In this document: one piece after another, positions 24,601 to 35,867 of the stretch | Numbering within the stretch: position 1 is the first letter of the stretch | Layout: the number at the start of each line of letters is the position of its first letter | DNA from: Falsiroseomonas sp050563535 | Lineage (GTDB): Bacteria > Pseudomonadota > Alphaproteobacteria > Acetobacterales > Acetobacteraceae | Direction: 5' to 3' | Length of the DNA stretch: 64,000 nucleotides | NCBI RefSeq assembly: GCF_050563535.1 | Contig: NZ_JBNXUO010000013.1 | Span: 62,001-126,000 of the forward strand | Made by a program: the position numbers and the translations under genes | The notes under the pieces: generated by a model | What the model was told of the DNA's origin: nothing | The model's database searches: none | What the model saw: the letters and a program-made list of their open reading frames with translations, nothing else

Positions 24601-26445
24601 GTGAGCGAGACCGGTGAGACCCTGGAACGGCATGAATTCGGCGCCGAGGTCGGGCGACTGCTCGACCTCGTCGTGCATGCGCTCTACTCCGAGCGCGAGA
24701 TCTTCCTGCGCGAGCTGGTGGCGAATGCCGCCGATGCGGTAGACCGCCGCCGCTTCGAGGCGCTGACCGACGACAAGCTCGGCCCGCCGGCCGAGGCGCG
24801 GCTGCGCATCCTGCCGGACAAGGCGGCGCGGACCCTCACCATCGCCGATCCCGGCATCGGCATGACCAAGGCCGATCTCGCGCAGCATCTCGGCACCATC
24901 GCGCGGTCGGGCACGCTGGCCTTCGCGAAGTCGCTCGCCGATGCCCCGGCGGCGGAGAAGCCGAGCCTGATCGGCCAGTTCGGCGTCGGCTTCTACTCCG
25001 CCTTCATGGTGGCGGAGCGCGTCGAGGTCACGTCCCGCCGGGCGGGGACGGAGGAAGCCTGGTGCTGGGCGTCGGACGGCAAGGGCGACTACACCCTCGC
25101 CCCGGCAGCGCGGGCAGAGGCGGGCACCGACGTGGTGCTGCACATGAAGGCGGATGCGGAGGAGTTCCTCGACCCGCACCGCCTCCAGGCGATCATCCGC
25201 AGATGGGCGGACCACATCACCATCCCCATCACCGTCGCCCGCGACGGCGTGGACGAGCCCGCGAACGAGGGCACGGCCCTGTGGCGCAAGCCGCGCGCCG
25301 AGGTGACGGAGGAGCAGTACGCCGAATTCTACCGCCACGTCGCCCACGCCTTCGACAAGCCCTGGGCGGTGCTGCACTGGCGCGCGGAAGGGGTGCTGGA
25401 CTTCTCCGCCCTGCTGTTCATCCCCGGCGCCAGGCCCTTCATGGCGGTGGAGGACGCGCGGGAGAGCCGCGTGCGCCTGCATGTCCGGCGCATGTTCATC
25501 ACCGAGGAGGCCGGGCTGCTGCCGCCCTGGCTGCGCTTCGTCCAGGGCGTCGTCGACACCGAGGACCTGCCCCTCAACGTCAGCCGCGAGATGCTGCAGT
25601 CGACCCCCGTGCTTGCGCGCATCCGCAAGGCGGTGACCGGCCGCGTGCTGGCGGAGCTGAAGACGAAGGCGAAGGACGCCGGGGGCTACGCGGCCTTCTG
25701 GGAAGCCTTCGGCGCGACCCTGAAGGAAGGCGTCTGGGAGGATGCGGAGCATCGCCGTGACGTCGCGGCGCTGCTGCGCTTCCGCTCCTCCGCGGTGGAG
25801 GGCTGGACCTCGCTCGCGGAATACGTCGCCCGCATGAAGGACGGGCAGGAGGCGATCCACATCCTGGTGGGCGACGACCCGGCGGTGCTGGCGAAGTCGC
25901 CCCAGCTGGAAGGCTTCCGCGCCAAGGGGGTGGAGGTGCTGCTGCTGTCCGACGGCATCGACGCCTTCTGGCCCGAGCGCCTGGGCGAGTTCGACGGCCG
26001 GCCGATCCGCAGCGTCACCCAGGGCGGCGCCGACCTGTCCAAGGTGGCGGGCGGCGAGCCGGCGGGCGAGGCGGCGGATCTGGCGATGCTGCTGCCGCGG
26101 CTGAAGGAGGCGCTGAAGGACGACGTCTCCGACGTGCGCGCGACCGACCGGCTGGTGGACAGCGTCGTGGTGCTCGCCGCGCCGGAATACGGCCCCGACC
26201 TGCAGATGGGCCGGATGCTGCGCCGCGCCGGGCGCGCCATGCCCGGCGCCCTGCCGGTGCTGGAAGTGAACCCGCGCCACCCCTTCGTGCGGAAGCTGGC
26301 CGAAGGCGCCGCCACCGACACCGCGCTGGAGGAGAAGGCCGGGCTGCTGCTGGACCTCGCCCGCGTGCAGGATGGCGAGCCGCCGCGCGACCCGGCCGGT
26401 TTCGCCCGGCGCGTGGCCCAGGCGCTGGCCGCCGGGATGGGCTGA
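24601..26445 (+). CDS. htpG: Hsp90-family molecular chaperone
   Basis: 614-residue cytosolic ATP-dependent chaperone. N-terminal GHKL ATPase: FLRELVANAADA (ligand N42), IADPGIGM (D83), GTIARSGT, GQFGVGFYSAFMV. Middle domain: RRMFITEEAGLLPPWLRFVQGVVDTEDLPLNVSREMLQ. The C-terminal dimerisation part ends NPRHPFVRKL. Two ATP-site positions are less usual: ANAADA instead of SNASDA, and ADPGIGM instead of DNGIGM; the key N and D are kept. GTG start 24601 follows CGACGGAGTG. It is probably monocistronic. Confidence 0.95.
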   Translation: MSETGETLERHEFGAEVGRLLDLVVHALYSEREIFLRELVANAADAVDRRRFEALTDDKLGPPAEARLRILPDKAARTLTIADPGIGMTKADLAQHLGTIARSGTLAFAKSLADAPAAEKPSLIGQFGVGFYSAFMVAERVEVTSRRAGTEEAWCWASDGKGDYTLAPAARAEAGTDVVLHMKADAEEFLDPHRLQAIIRRWADHITIPITVARDGVDEPANEGTALWRKPRAEVTEEQYAEFYRHVAHAFDKPWAVLHWRAEGVLDFSALLFIPGARPFMAVEDARESRVRLHVRRMFITEEAGLLPPWLRFVQGVVDTEDLPLNVSREMLQSTPVLARIRKAVTGRVLAELKTKAKDAGGYAAFWEAFGATLKEGVWEDAEHRRDVAALLRFRSSAVEGWTSLAEYVARMKDGQEAIHILVGDDPAVLAKSPQLEGFRAKGVEVLLLSDGIDAFWPERLGEFDGRPIRSVTQGGADLSKVAGGEPAGEAADLAMLLPRLKEALKDDVSDVRATDRLVDSVVVLAAPEYGPDLQMGRMLRRAGRAMPGALPVLEVNPRHPFVRKLAEGAATDTALEEKAGLLLDLARVQDGEPPRDPAGFARRVAQALAAGMG

Positions 26446-26552
26446 GCGGGCGTGACGGCGGCGCGCCCGCGTGGAAGCATGGGCGCGGGCCAAGCCACGG
26501 GGAACGCCGCCATGCCGCCACGCACGCCTCCATCGCCGCGCGGCGCGCGCGC

Positions 26553-27332
26553 ATGAGTGGCCCGGTCGCGCTCGTCACCGGCGCGGGACGCGGCATCGGG
26601 CTCGCCACCGCGCAGCGCTTCCTGGCGGAGGGCTGGCGCGTCGCGCTGCTCGACATCGACGGCGGGTTGCTGGGCGCCGCCATGGCGCGCCTCGCGCAGC
26701 CGGAGGCGACGCTGGCGCTGCATTGCGACGTGGCGGACGCCACCGCCGCGCCGGCGGCGGTGCGCCGCGCGGCGGCGCATTTCGGCCGGCTCGACGCGCT
26801 GGTGAACAATGCCGGCACGGCGGTGTTCAAGCCGCTGCTGGACACGACGGCGGAGGAGTGGAACCGCGTGCTGGCGGTGAACCTCACCGGGCCCTTCCTC
26901 TGCACCTCCGCCGCCGCGCCGCTGATGGCGGAAGGGGGCGGCGGGGCGGTGGTGAACGTCACCTCCATCTCCGGGCTGCGCGCCTCCACGCTCCGGGTCG
27001 CCTACGGCACCAGCAAGGCGGCGCTCGCGCATCTGACGAAGCAGCAGGCGGTGGAACTCGCCGCGCTCGGCATCCGCGTCAACGCCGTGGCGCCGGGGCC
27101 GGTGGACACGGCGATGGCGAAGGCGGTCCACACGCCGGAGATCCGGCGCGACTACCACGACACCATCCCGCTGGACCGCTACGGGCTGGAGGAGGAACTG
27201 GCCGAGGCGATCTTCTTCCTCTGCGGCGACCGCGCCGCCTACATCACCGGCCAGGTCATCGCCGTCGATGGCGGGTTCGAGGCTGCGGGGATCGGCCTGC
27301 CGACGCTGCGCGCCGCGCGGCGCAACCCGTGA
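26553..27332 (+). CDS. Short-chain dehydrogenase/reductase
   Basis: 259-residue NAD(P)-dependent classical SDR. Cofactor motif TGAGRGIG, NNAG motif (VNNAGTAVF), catalytic Ser in NVTSISG and YGTSK (Y/K pair), C-terminal ITGQVIAVDGGF. Asp after the second strand (LLDIDGG) favours NAD(H). The GTG of the PhoD gene overlaps its stop (GTGA), so both are likely co-translated. No substrate can be assigned. Confidence 0.9.
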   Translation: MSGPVALVTGAGRGIGLATAQRFLAEGWRVALLDIDGGLLGAAMARLAQPEATLALHCDVADATAAPAAVRRAAAHFGRLDALVNNAGTAVFKPLLDTTAEEWNRVLAVNLTGPFLCTSAAAPLMAEGGGGAVVNVTSISGLRASTLRVAYGTSKAALAHLTKQQAVELAALGIRVNAVAPGPVDTAMAKAVHTPEIRRDYHDTIPLDRYGLEEELAEAIFFLCGDRAAYITGQVIAVDGGFEAAGIGLPTLRAARRNP

Positions 27333-28870
27333 CGGCGCGGCTCCGCCGCCGCGGCCTGCTGCTGGCCGCCCCGGCGCTCGCCCTTTCCGGCGCCATCCGC
27401 CCGCGCGCGGCGGGGGCGGCGTCCGCGGGCCCCTTCACGCTCGGCGTGGCGTCGGGCGACCCGCACCCGACGGGGATGGTGCTGTGGACGCGCCTTGCCC
27501 CCGACCCGCTGCGCGGCGGCGGCATGCCCGACCTGCCCGTGCCCGTGGACTGGGTGGTGGCCGAGGACGAGGCGCTGCGCCGCCCGGTGCGCGCGGGCCG
27601 CGTCATGGCCCTGCCGGAGGAGGCGCATTCCGTCCATCTCGAGGTCGAGGGACTGCAACCCGGACGCTGGTACTCCTACCGCTTCACCGCGATGGGGGAG
27701 GCGAGCGCGACCGGCCGCACCCGCACCGCGCCCGCGCCCGGCACGGTGCCGGCGGAACTCCGCCTCGCCGTCGCGTCCTGCCAGCACTACGAGCACGGCT
27801 TCTACGCGGCGCACCGGCATGTCGCGGAGTCGCGGCCCGACCTCGTCGCCTTCCTCGGCGACGCGATCTACGAGGCATCCTGGGGACGCAACCCGGTCCG
27901 CAGCCACGGCGCGCCCACCGCCCGCACGCTGGAGGAGTACCGCAACCGCCACGCGCTGTACCGCACGGATGCGGACCTGCAGGCCGCGCATGCCGCCTGC
28001 CCCTGGCTGGTCACCTGGGACGACCACGAGGTGTCGAACGACTACGCCGACGACATCGGCGAGAGGGAGCGCGGCGCCCCATTCCTCGCGCGGCGCGCCG
28101 CCGGCTACCAGGCATTCTGGGAACACATGCCGCTGCCCCGCGCGGCGAAGCCCGCCGGGCCGCAGGCGCGCATCTTCCGCCGCAGCGCCTTCGGCGGGCT
28201 GGCGGAGTTCCACATCCTCGACGACCGGCAGCACCGCCACCCGCAGCCCTGCCAGCCGCCCGACCGCGGCGGCGCGACGCGGGTGACGGAACAGGCCTGC
28301 CCCGCGCTGGCCGATTCCACGCGAAGCATGCTCGGCGCCGCGCAGGAAGCCTGGCTGGCGGAAGGCCTGGCGCGCGGGGGCGCGCGCTGGACCATCCTGG
28401 CGCAGCAGACGCGCATGGCGCGGCTCGGCAGCGCCGCGACGCCGCCGGTCTACTGGACCGATGGCTGGGACGGCTACCCGGCCGCCCGGCGCCGCCTGCT
28501 GGACGCGCTGGCCGCACGCCCGCGGGATGCCGGGACGCCGCTCGTCATCGGCGGCGACATCCACGCCTTCCTCGCCGCCGAGCTGCGGCCGGATTTCGAC
28601 CGGCCTTCCGATCCGCCGGCGGCGGTGGAATTCGTCGCCAGCTCCATCACCAGCCAGGGCGGTGCGCGCTTCGCCCTGCCCCTGGCGCGCGACCCGCACA
28701 TCGCCTTCGGCGACGGGTCGCGCCGCGGCTGGCTGTCGCTGCGCCTCACGCGGCGGGAGGCAGTGGCGGAGATGATGGCGCTCGACGACGCGACGGACCC
28801 GGCCAGCGGCGCTTCGGTGCTGCGCCGCTTCGCGGTGGAGGCCGGCGCGCCGCGCCTGCTGCCGGGGTAG
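27329..28870 (+). CDS. phoD: PhoD-family alkaline phosphatase / phosphodiesterase, Tat-exported
   Basis: 513-residue secreted metallophosphoesterase. It starts at GTG 27329 overlapping the dehydrogenase stop. The N-terminus LRRRGLLLAAPALALSG is a twin-arginine signal. An Ig-like N-terminal domain (FTLGVASGDPHPTGMVLWTRL, GLQPGRWYSYRF) precedes the catalytic part: RLAVASCQHYEHGFY, FLGDAIYEASWG, TWDDHEVSNDYA, LAQQTRMARLG and GGDIHAFLAAEL. The usual GDYIYE reads GDAIYE here, with the metal-binding Asp kept. PhoD enzymes need Ca and Fe and release phosphate from mono- or diesters. No Pho box was noticed. Confidence 0.9.
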   Translation: MTARLRRRGLLLAAPALALSGAIRPRAAGAASAGPFTLGVASGDPHPTGMVLWTRLAPDPLRGGGMPDLPVPVDWVVAEDEALRRPVRAGRVMALPEEAHSVHLEVEGLQPGRWYSYRFTAMGEASATGRTRTAPAPGTVPAELRLAVASCQHYEHGFYAAHRHVAESRPDLVAFLGDAIYEASWGRNPVRSHGAPTARTLEEYRNRHALYRTDADLQAAHAACPWLVTWDDHEVSNDYADDIGERERGAPFLARRAAGYQAFWEHMPLPRAAKPAGPQARIFRRSAFGGLAEFHILDDRQHRHPQPCQPPDRGGATRVTEQACPALADSTRSMLGAAQEAWLAEGLARGGARWTILAQQTRMARLGSAATPPVYWTDGWDGYPAARRRLLDALAARPRDAGTPLVIGGDIHAFLAAELRPDFDRPSDPPAAVEFVASSITSQGGARFALPLARDPHIAFGDGSRRGWLSLRLTRREAVAEMMALDDATDPASGASVLRRFAVEAGAPRLLPG

Positions 28871-28949
28871 CCGCCGCGCCGCGCGGGACTTGGCAAGCGG
28901 CGCGCGCTCGCGTACGGCCGGGGCATCGCCGCATCGCAGGGGGACCAGC

Positions 28950-29375
28950 ATGGCCGATGTCGAGATCGAGATCGCGGGCGAGACCTTCCCCGCCGTCTTC
29001 GAGGGGAAGGACGCGCCGAAGACCGTGGCCCGATTCCGCGAGCTCCTGCCCTTCACCGACCGCATCATCCATGTCCGCTGGTCGGGCGAGGCCTGCTGGA
29101 TCCCGATGGGGGAACGCGACCTCTCGCTCGGCTTCGAGAACGCGACGAGCCACCCCGCGCCGGGCCATGTCATCGTCTATCCCGGCGGGATGCCGACGAG
29201 CCTGAGCGAGACGGAGATCCTGGTCGCCTACGGCCCGTGCAGCTTCGCCTCGAAGGCGGGGCAGCTGGCGGGCAACCACTTCCTGACCATCACCGAAGGG
29301 CTCGACCGCCTGGCGCGGATCGGGCGATCGGTGCTGTGGGACGGCAACAAGCCGATCACCTTCCGCAAGGGCTGA
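28950..29375 (+). CDS. DUF3830 family protein (cyclophilin-like fold)
   Basis: 141-residue cytoplasmic protein. The pattern PKTVARFRELLPFTDRIIHVRWSGEACWIPMG, then HPAPGHVIVYPGG and SETEILVAYGPCSF, matches DUF3830, a cyclophilin-like beta-barrel family without known activity, often near transporters or amidohydrolases. ATG 28950 has GCAGGGGGACC upstream. It stands alone between phoD and a secreted protein gene. Confidence 0.8.
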   Translation: MADVEIEIAGETFPAVFEGKDAPKTVARFRELLPFTDRIIHVRWSGEACWIPMGERDLSLGFENATSHPAPGHVIVYPGGMPTSLSETEILVAYGPCSFASKAGQLAGNHFLTITEGLDRLARIGRSVLWDGNKPITFRKG

Positions 29376-29454
29376 CGCCGCCGTCCGCGGCTTGCCGCGA
29401 CGCCGGTCCGGCGGGAAGCTGCCCGACAGGACTCCTGTGGACGGGGAAGCTGCC

Positions 29455-30942
29455 ATGATGCGGTCGGGCGCGGTCGCCTGCCTCCTGCTCGCGCTCGGCG
29501 TCGCGGCGCCGGCCCTGGCGCAACCCCGGCCGGCGCCGGCCTGCGCGGCCCCGGCCGGGCCGCTCCGTGCCGGCATCTGCGCCGATGCGGAACTGCGCGC
29601 GGCGGATGCGCGGATGCGCGGGCTGGAACGCGCGCTGGCCGCCACCACGGCCCGCCCCGCGACGATGGCGGAACGCGCCCGCGCCTGGCAGCGGCAACTG
29701 GAAGCCGGCGAGCCCGGGCAGCCGCCCCGCGCCTTCGACCGCGACGCGCTGCTCGACGACTACGGCGACCGCATCCGTGCGCTGGAGGAGGCGCTGCGCC
29801 AGGACCGCGCATTGCGCCGCCTGGAACAGCCGCGCTGCCCCGACGGCCAGCGCAACTGCCCGCCCAGCCCGGTCTTCCCCCGCCCCGCCGCGATGGAGCG
29901 CACATGTCTCGGCAACGCGCTGCGCGACTGCCGCGTGACCGGCGCGGGCCTGGCGGTCAGCGCGGATGGCACGACGCGGGTGCTGTGGCAGGCGCAGCGC
30001 GGCTTCACCGAACAGGACGGGCTGCGCGCCGGCATCGTACTGCTGGCCGAGGCGCGGGGCGGCTGGCGCCTGCTCGGCTGGTCCTTCGAGGGGCACCACT
30101 TCGACGCCCCGCGCCTGGTGGAGCACGAGGGCGGCTGGCTGCTGCACCTGCCCGGCCGCGGCGGCGGCTCCGGCTCGGTCAACACCGACCTGCTCTACCG
30201 GCTGGACCGCACCGGCTGGGCGGAGGTGGAGACGGAAGGCTGGCTTGCCGCCCTGCCCGGCCGGCTGCCGCCCGGCCTCGGCGTCTGGCAGGCGGTGGAG
30301 TACGATTTCGAGGACCTCGCCGCCCGCGCCGCCCTGTGGCGTGACGGCGACGCGAATTGCTGCCCCACCGGCGGCCGCGCGCGCTTCGACCTGCGGATCG
30401 AGGGACGTTCGGTGGTGCTGGCCGCCGTCGCGCTCGACGGCGTCGCGCGGGCCGCGCAGCCGCAGGTGGAGGCCTGCCCGGCCGAGCGCGCGACCTACCA
30501 CCTGAACGCGGCCGCCGACTACACGGCGGACCTGCTGCATGCCGGCCCTGGCGCAGGCGCCGCTTCCGACCTGGTGTTCCGCGTCACCTCCGCCGCGACG
30601 CGCCGGCAATACTGGTTCGTCTTCGCCGCGGCGCAGGGCTATGGCGGGCTCAGCCTGCTGCCGGTCGCGGCGCCAGGCCCGACGGTGGCGGAGGACGGGC
30701 TGCAGCGCCTGGACGCCGGGGACGAGCCGGCGGAGCCGCTGCGGGTCTATCCGATGGCGGAGGATCTCGGCGTCTCCGCCGATGCGCCCGGCAGCGGCCG
30801 GCCCGCGCCGCGCCACATCTTCACCCCGACGCTCGGCCTCGCGCTCCACTACGGCAGCGTACCGGGCACGCCGCCGGCGACGGAGCCGCGGGAAGCGATG
30901 CCGCCCGCGGTCTGGACGCTTGGCGCCTGCCGGGCGCGATAG
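29455..30942 (+). CDS. Secreted protein with LprI-like N-terminus and unknown C-terminal region
   Basis: 495-residue exported protein. Signal peptide ends at ALAQP (about residue 25). Residues about 30-125 resemble the LprI/DUF1311 lysozyme-inhibitor pattern: paired Cys with ICADAELRAADARMRGLERAL, then a long helix. The remaining 350 residues show beta-rich segments (VLLAEARGGWRLLGWSFEGHHFD, FVFAAAQGYGGLSLLPV) and conserved-looking Cys (CLGNALRDCRV, NCCPTGGRARF). I do not recognise this second part. ATG 29455 is followed by a second ATG; either gives the same signal peptide. Confidence 0.7.
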   Translation: MMRSGAVACLLLALGVAAPALAQPRPAPACAAPAGPLRAGICADAELRAADARMRGLERALAATTARPATMAERARAWQRQLEAGEPGQPPRAFDRDALLDDYGDRIRALEEALRQDRALRRLEQPRCPDGQRNCPPSPVFPRPAAMERTCLGNALRDCRVTGAGLAVSADGTTRVLWQAQRGFTEQDGLRAGIVLLAEARGGWRLLGWSFEGHHFDAPRLVEHEGGWLLHLPGRGGGSGSVNTDLLYRLDRTGWAEVETEGWLAALPGRLPPGLGVWQAVEYDFEDLAARAALWRDGDANCCPTGGRARFDLRIEGRSVVLAAVALDGVARAAQPQVEACPAERATYHLNAAADYTADLLHAGPGAGAASDLVFRVTSAATRRQYWFVFAAAQGYGGLSLLPVAAPGPTVAEDGLQRLDAGDEPAEPLRVYPMAEDLGVSADAPGSGRPAPRHIFTPTLGLALHYGSVPGTPPATEPREAMPPAVWTLGACRAR

Positions 30943-30951
30943 TCCGGCGCC

Positions 30952-31520
30952 TTACCAGGGCAGCAGCGCCACCGCAGCCGCGGCCGCCGTGGCGCCGCCC
31001 GCCAGCCGCTGCGCGACGCGCCCGCGCGACGCCAGCCGGGGCGAGGCCAGCAGCAGCCCCGCGCCGTGCAGCAGCGCGGTCGCCGCCATCATGGCCGCCA
31101 GGTAGCCGACCGCCCCGCCGGCGGCTTCCGTGCCATGCGCGTGGCCGTGCAGCAGGCCGAAGCCCGCCAGCAGCGGCAGCGCCGCGGCCAGCGGCAGCCG
31201 GGCCGCCGCCGCAACCATCAGGCCGAGCACGACGAGGGAGGCGAGGATGCCTGCCTCCACCATCGGCACGCCGATCCCCGTCAGCCCGAGCACGCCGCCC
31301 GCCGCCATGCCGCCGAGGAAGGCGGCCGGCGCCATCCAGCGCGCGCGCCCGCCCGCCATCCCCGCCCAGAGCCCGACCGCCACCATCGCCGCCAGGTGGT
31401 CGAGCCCGCCGAAGGGGTGCGCGAAGCCGGCGGCCAGCCCGTGCAGGTGGTCCCCGCCGGGATGGGCCAGCGCCGGCAGCGGCGCCAGCAGCGCCGCCGC
31501 AACCAGGATCTTCCGCATCG

Positions 31521-31524
<4 letters not shown>
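30952..31524 (-). CDS. hupE: HupE/UreJ family nickel permease
   Basis: 190-residue membrane protein with a signal-like first segment ending LAHPGGDHLHGLAAGFAHPFGGLDHL; the His-rich HP-G-DH motif is the hallmark of HupE/UreJ nickel/cobalt transporters. FGLLHGHAHG supplies a second His motif in a later helix. About six hydrophobic segments. Its ATG overlaps the ureG stop (ATGA). As last gene of the urease operon it should supply nickel for the enzyme. Confidence 0.9.
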
Positions 31525-32143
<619 letters not shown>

Positions 32144-32147
<4 letters not shown>

Positions 32148-32848
32148 GAGCGAAACAGCCTCGTGTACTGCGTCTCGTGACGCATGGAGAAGATGTCGAT
32201 GGCAAGCGCCGCGGCGCCGAGCTCCTCCGCGTCGGTGACGGCCAGCGCCCGGTCGGTCGCGGCCTCCACCGCGGGCAGCAGCGCAGCGGTGGCGACCTGC
32301 CCGTCGGTCTGGCCGAGCGGCACCAGCCGCACCCCGGCCGAGACGATGTTGGCCGCGAAGGCGGCGAGCCAGGCGAAGCAGGCGGCGCGCAGCGGCACGC
32401 CCCCGAAGCCGGCCGCCGCACCGCAGGCCACCGCATGGGTCAGCCGCCCGGCATGGCGCGCGGCGAAGGCGGCGAAGCGCGGCTCCGGCCAGGCGGCCTG
32501 CGTCACCTGCGCGAAGGCGGCGCCCGGCTGCGTGGCCTCCAGCGCGAGTTCGGCCGTGCCGCGCCAGGCGGCCGCAAGCTCCGTCACCGCATCCAGCGCC
32601 GCGTCCTGCCCCGCTTCCGCTGCGCGCCAGGCCAGCGCCAGCAGACCGGCATCCACCGCGCCCGCGCCGTGCAGCAGCGCGGCCTCGGCATAGGCCACCA
32701 GGTCGTCGCGCCGCGCCACCAGCCCATCCTCCACCGCCGTCTCCAGCCCGTGGCTGTAGCTGAAGGCGCCGACCGGATAGGCCGGCGACAGCCAGGCGAG
32801 CAGCCGCGCGAGGGCCGCGTCAGTGGTGGTGGTCGCAGGGGCCGTCAT
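32144..32848 (-). CDS. ureF: Urease accessory protein UreF
   Basis: 234-residue helical protein of the UreD/UreF/UreG activation complex. Family segments: LLAWLSPAYPVGAFSYSHGLETAVEDG near the start, AACFAWLAAFAANIVSAGVRLVPLGQTDGQ and C-terminal DIFSMRHETQYTRLFRS. ATG 32848 was chosen because the family start follows within 20 residues; it overlaps the end of ureE by 29 bases. Upstream in-frame sequence belongs to ureE in another frame. Confidence 0.93.
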
Positions 32849-33353
32849 GGTCGTGATGGCCGTGGTCGTGGTGATGGTGCCCGTGCGGGTGGGACGGCGC
32901 GCGGTTGTGCTCGCCATAGGCGCCGCCTTCCGGGTTGAAGGGGGCGTCGACCGCCCGCAGCGTCGCGCCGAGCCCTTCCAGCATGCGGATGATGACATGG
33001 TCGTGCCGGATCAGGATGCGCGCCCCGTCGATCTCCGCCGGCAGGTGCCGGTTGCCGAGATGCCAGGCGAGCCGCAGCAGATGCGCCTGCGTCGGCGCCG
33101 TCACCTCCACCAGCGGCTCCGGCGCCGCCCTGACGCGCACATAGCCGCCGCTGGCCAGCACCAGCCCGTCGCCGTCGCGCAGCACCTGCGCCTCCGGCAG
33201 GTCGAGCAGGAAGGCGAGGCCGCCTTCGGCCGTGTAGAGCCTGCGGCGGCGGAAGCGGTCGTCGAAATCCACTGTCACCGTGTCGCGCGCCTGTTCCGCC
33301 GGCCAGTCGCCGGCGGGCACCACGGCCAGCGCGCGGGGGATGCTCTCGTCCAT
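32820..33353 (-). CDS. ureE: Urease nickel metallochaperone UreE
   Basis: 177-residue nickel carrier. N-terminal domain with DDRFRRRRLYTAEGGLAFLLDL and metal-binding domain with AWHLGNRHLPAEI and ILIRHDHVIIRML (interface His). The C-terminus is a very His-rich tail (SHPHGHHHHDHGHHDHD, ending CDHHH), which in other UreE proteins stores several nickel ions. ATG 33353 lies 9 bases after ureC. The tail-coding DNA overlaps the start of ureF. Confidence 0.94.
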   Translation of the reverse strand: MDESIPRALAVVPAGDWPAEQARDTVTVDFDDRFRRRRLYTAEGGLAFLLDLPEAQVLRDGDGLVLASGGYVRVRAAPEPLVEVTAPTQAHLLRLAWHLGNRHLPAEIDGARILIRHDHVIIRMLEGLGATLRAVDAPFNPEGGAYGEHNRAPSHPHGHHHHDHGHHDHDGPCDHHH

Positions 33354-33361
33354 TCTCGTCC

Positions 33362-35070
<1,709 letters not shown>

Positions 35071-35071
<1 letters not shown>

Positions 35072-35376
35072 CAGGCCTTCCCCTCCGTCTCACCGCGGAA
35101 GCCGTGGATGACGCGGGCGCCCGCGAAGGGGATCAGCCGCACGCTGCGCGCCTGCCCCGGCTCGAACCGCACCGCCGTGCCCGCGGGGATGTCGAGCCGC
35201 ATGCCGCGCGCCGCCGCCCGGTCGAAGCGAAGGGCGGGGTTGGTCTCCGCGAAGTGGTAGTGGCTGCCGACCTGGATCGGGCGGTCGCCGGTGTTCGCCA
35301 CCTCCAGCGCCACCACCGGGCGGCCGGCATTCAGCTCGATCTCGCCCTCGGCGGGGAACAGCTCGCCCGGGATCAT
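35071..35376 (-). CDS. ureB: Urease beta subunit
   Basis: 101-residue structural subunit of urease. MIPGELFPAEGEIELNAGR, VANTGDRPIQVGSHYHFAETNPAL, RLDIPAGTAVRFEPGQ and VIHGFRGE are canonical. It is separated from ureA upstream by 148 bases that hold two copies of a 64-bp repeat, unusual inside a urease operon, where this gap is normally short. Confidence 0.96.
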
Positions 35377-35384
35377 GCGGAGAT

Positions 35385-35523
35385 CATCCGATTCACGCTC
35401 CCGCTCCTCGCTCCACTGCGTTCCGCTGCGGTGCTTCGCGACCGGATGGATGTCGGGACCATCCGATTCACGCTCCCGCTCCTCGCTCCACTGCGTTCCG
35501 CTGCGGTGCTTCGCGACCGGATG
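35385..35523 (+). repeat. Two direct copies of a 64-bp element between ureA and ureB
   Basis: Copies at 35385-35448 and 35460-35523 (75-base period, 11-base spacer) appear identical by eye. Each begins CATCCGATTCACGCTCCC and ends GCTTCGCGACCGGATG; the ends CATCCG/CGGATG are inverted repeats, so each copy can fold into an imperfect hairpin. Placed between two co-transcribed genes it resembles a REP-type intergenic element that could affect mRNA stability or partial termination. Confidence 0.85.
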
Positions 35524-35524
35524 C

Positions 35525-35827
35525 TCATCGGATCGGCTCGTGCACGGTGACGAGCTTGGTGCCGTCGGGGAAGGTCGCCTCGACCTGGATCTCGTGGATC
35601 ATCTCCGCCACGCCCTCCATCACCTGCCCGCGGGCGATCACCGCCGCGCCGTCGCGCATCAGTTCCGCCACCGTGCGGCCGTCGCGCGCGCCTTCCACGA
35701 CGAAATCGGTGATCAGGGCCACCGCCTCCGGGTGGTTCAGCTTCACGCCGCGTTCCAGCCTGCGGCGCGCCACCGCCGCCGCCATGGCGACCAGCAGCTT
35801 GTCCTTCTCACGCGGGGTCAGGTTCAT
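35525..35827 (-). CDS. ureA: Urease gamma subunit
   Basis: 100-residue structural subunit. MNLTPREKDKLLVAMAAAVARRRLERG, LNHPEAVALITDFVVEGARDGR and FPDGTKLVTVHEPIR are canonical. Its stop lies just 2 bases from the 64-bp repeat pair that separates it from ureB. ureD lies 40 bases upstream on the same strand. Confidence 0.97.
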   Translation of the reverse strand: MNLTPREKDKLLVAMAAAVARRRLERGVKLNHPEAVALITDFVVEGARDGRTVAELMRDGAAVIARGQVMEGVAEMIHEIQVEATFPDGTKLVTVHEPIR

Positions 35828-35867
35828 CCGTCACCTCTCGCCGTCGTCCAGCATGCCGCGTGCCACG

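Noticed and set aside
24601..26445. HtpG judged inactive because of ADPGIGM and ANAADA
   Set aside because: The ATP-contacting Asn and Asp are retained; the changes are conservative.
24463..26493. Long minus-strand frame opposite htpG, in frame with the small secreted protein
   Set aside because: Shadow of htpG; only the last 91 codons have an own start and signal peptide.
35385..35523. Two 64-bp copies considered as CRISPR repeats
   Set aside because: Only two long copies with an 11-base spacer; no cas genes.
35104..35550. Plus-strand frame coding a repeated peptide (FTLPLLAPLRSAAVLRDRM twice)
   Set aside because: Follows only because the repeat period (75) is a multiple of three; it lies opposite ureB and has no start context.
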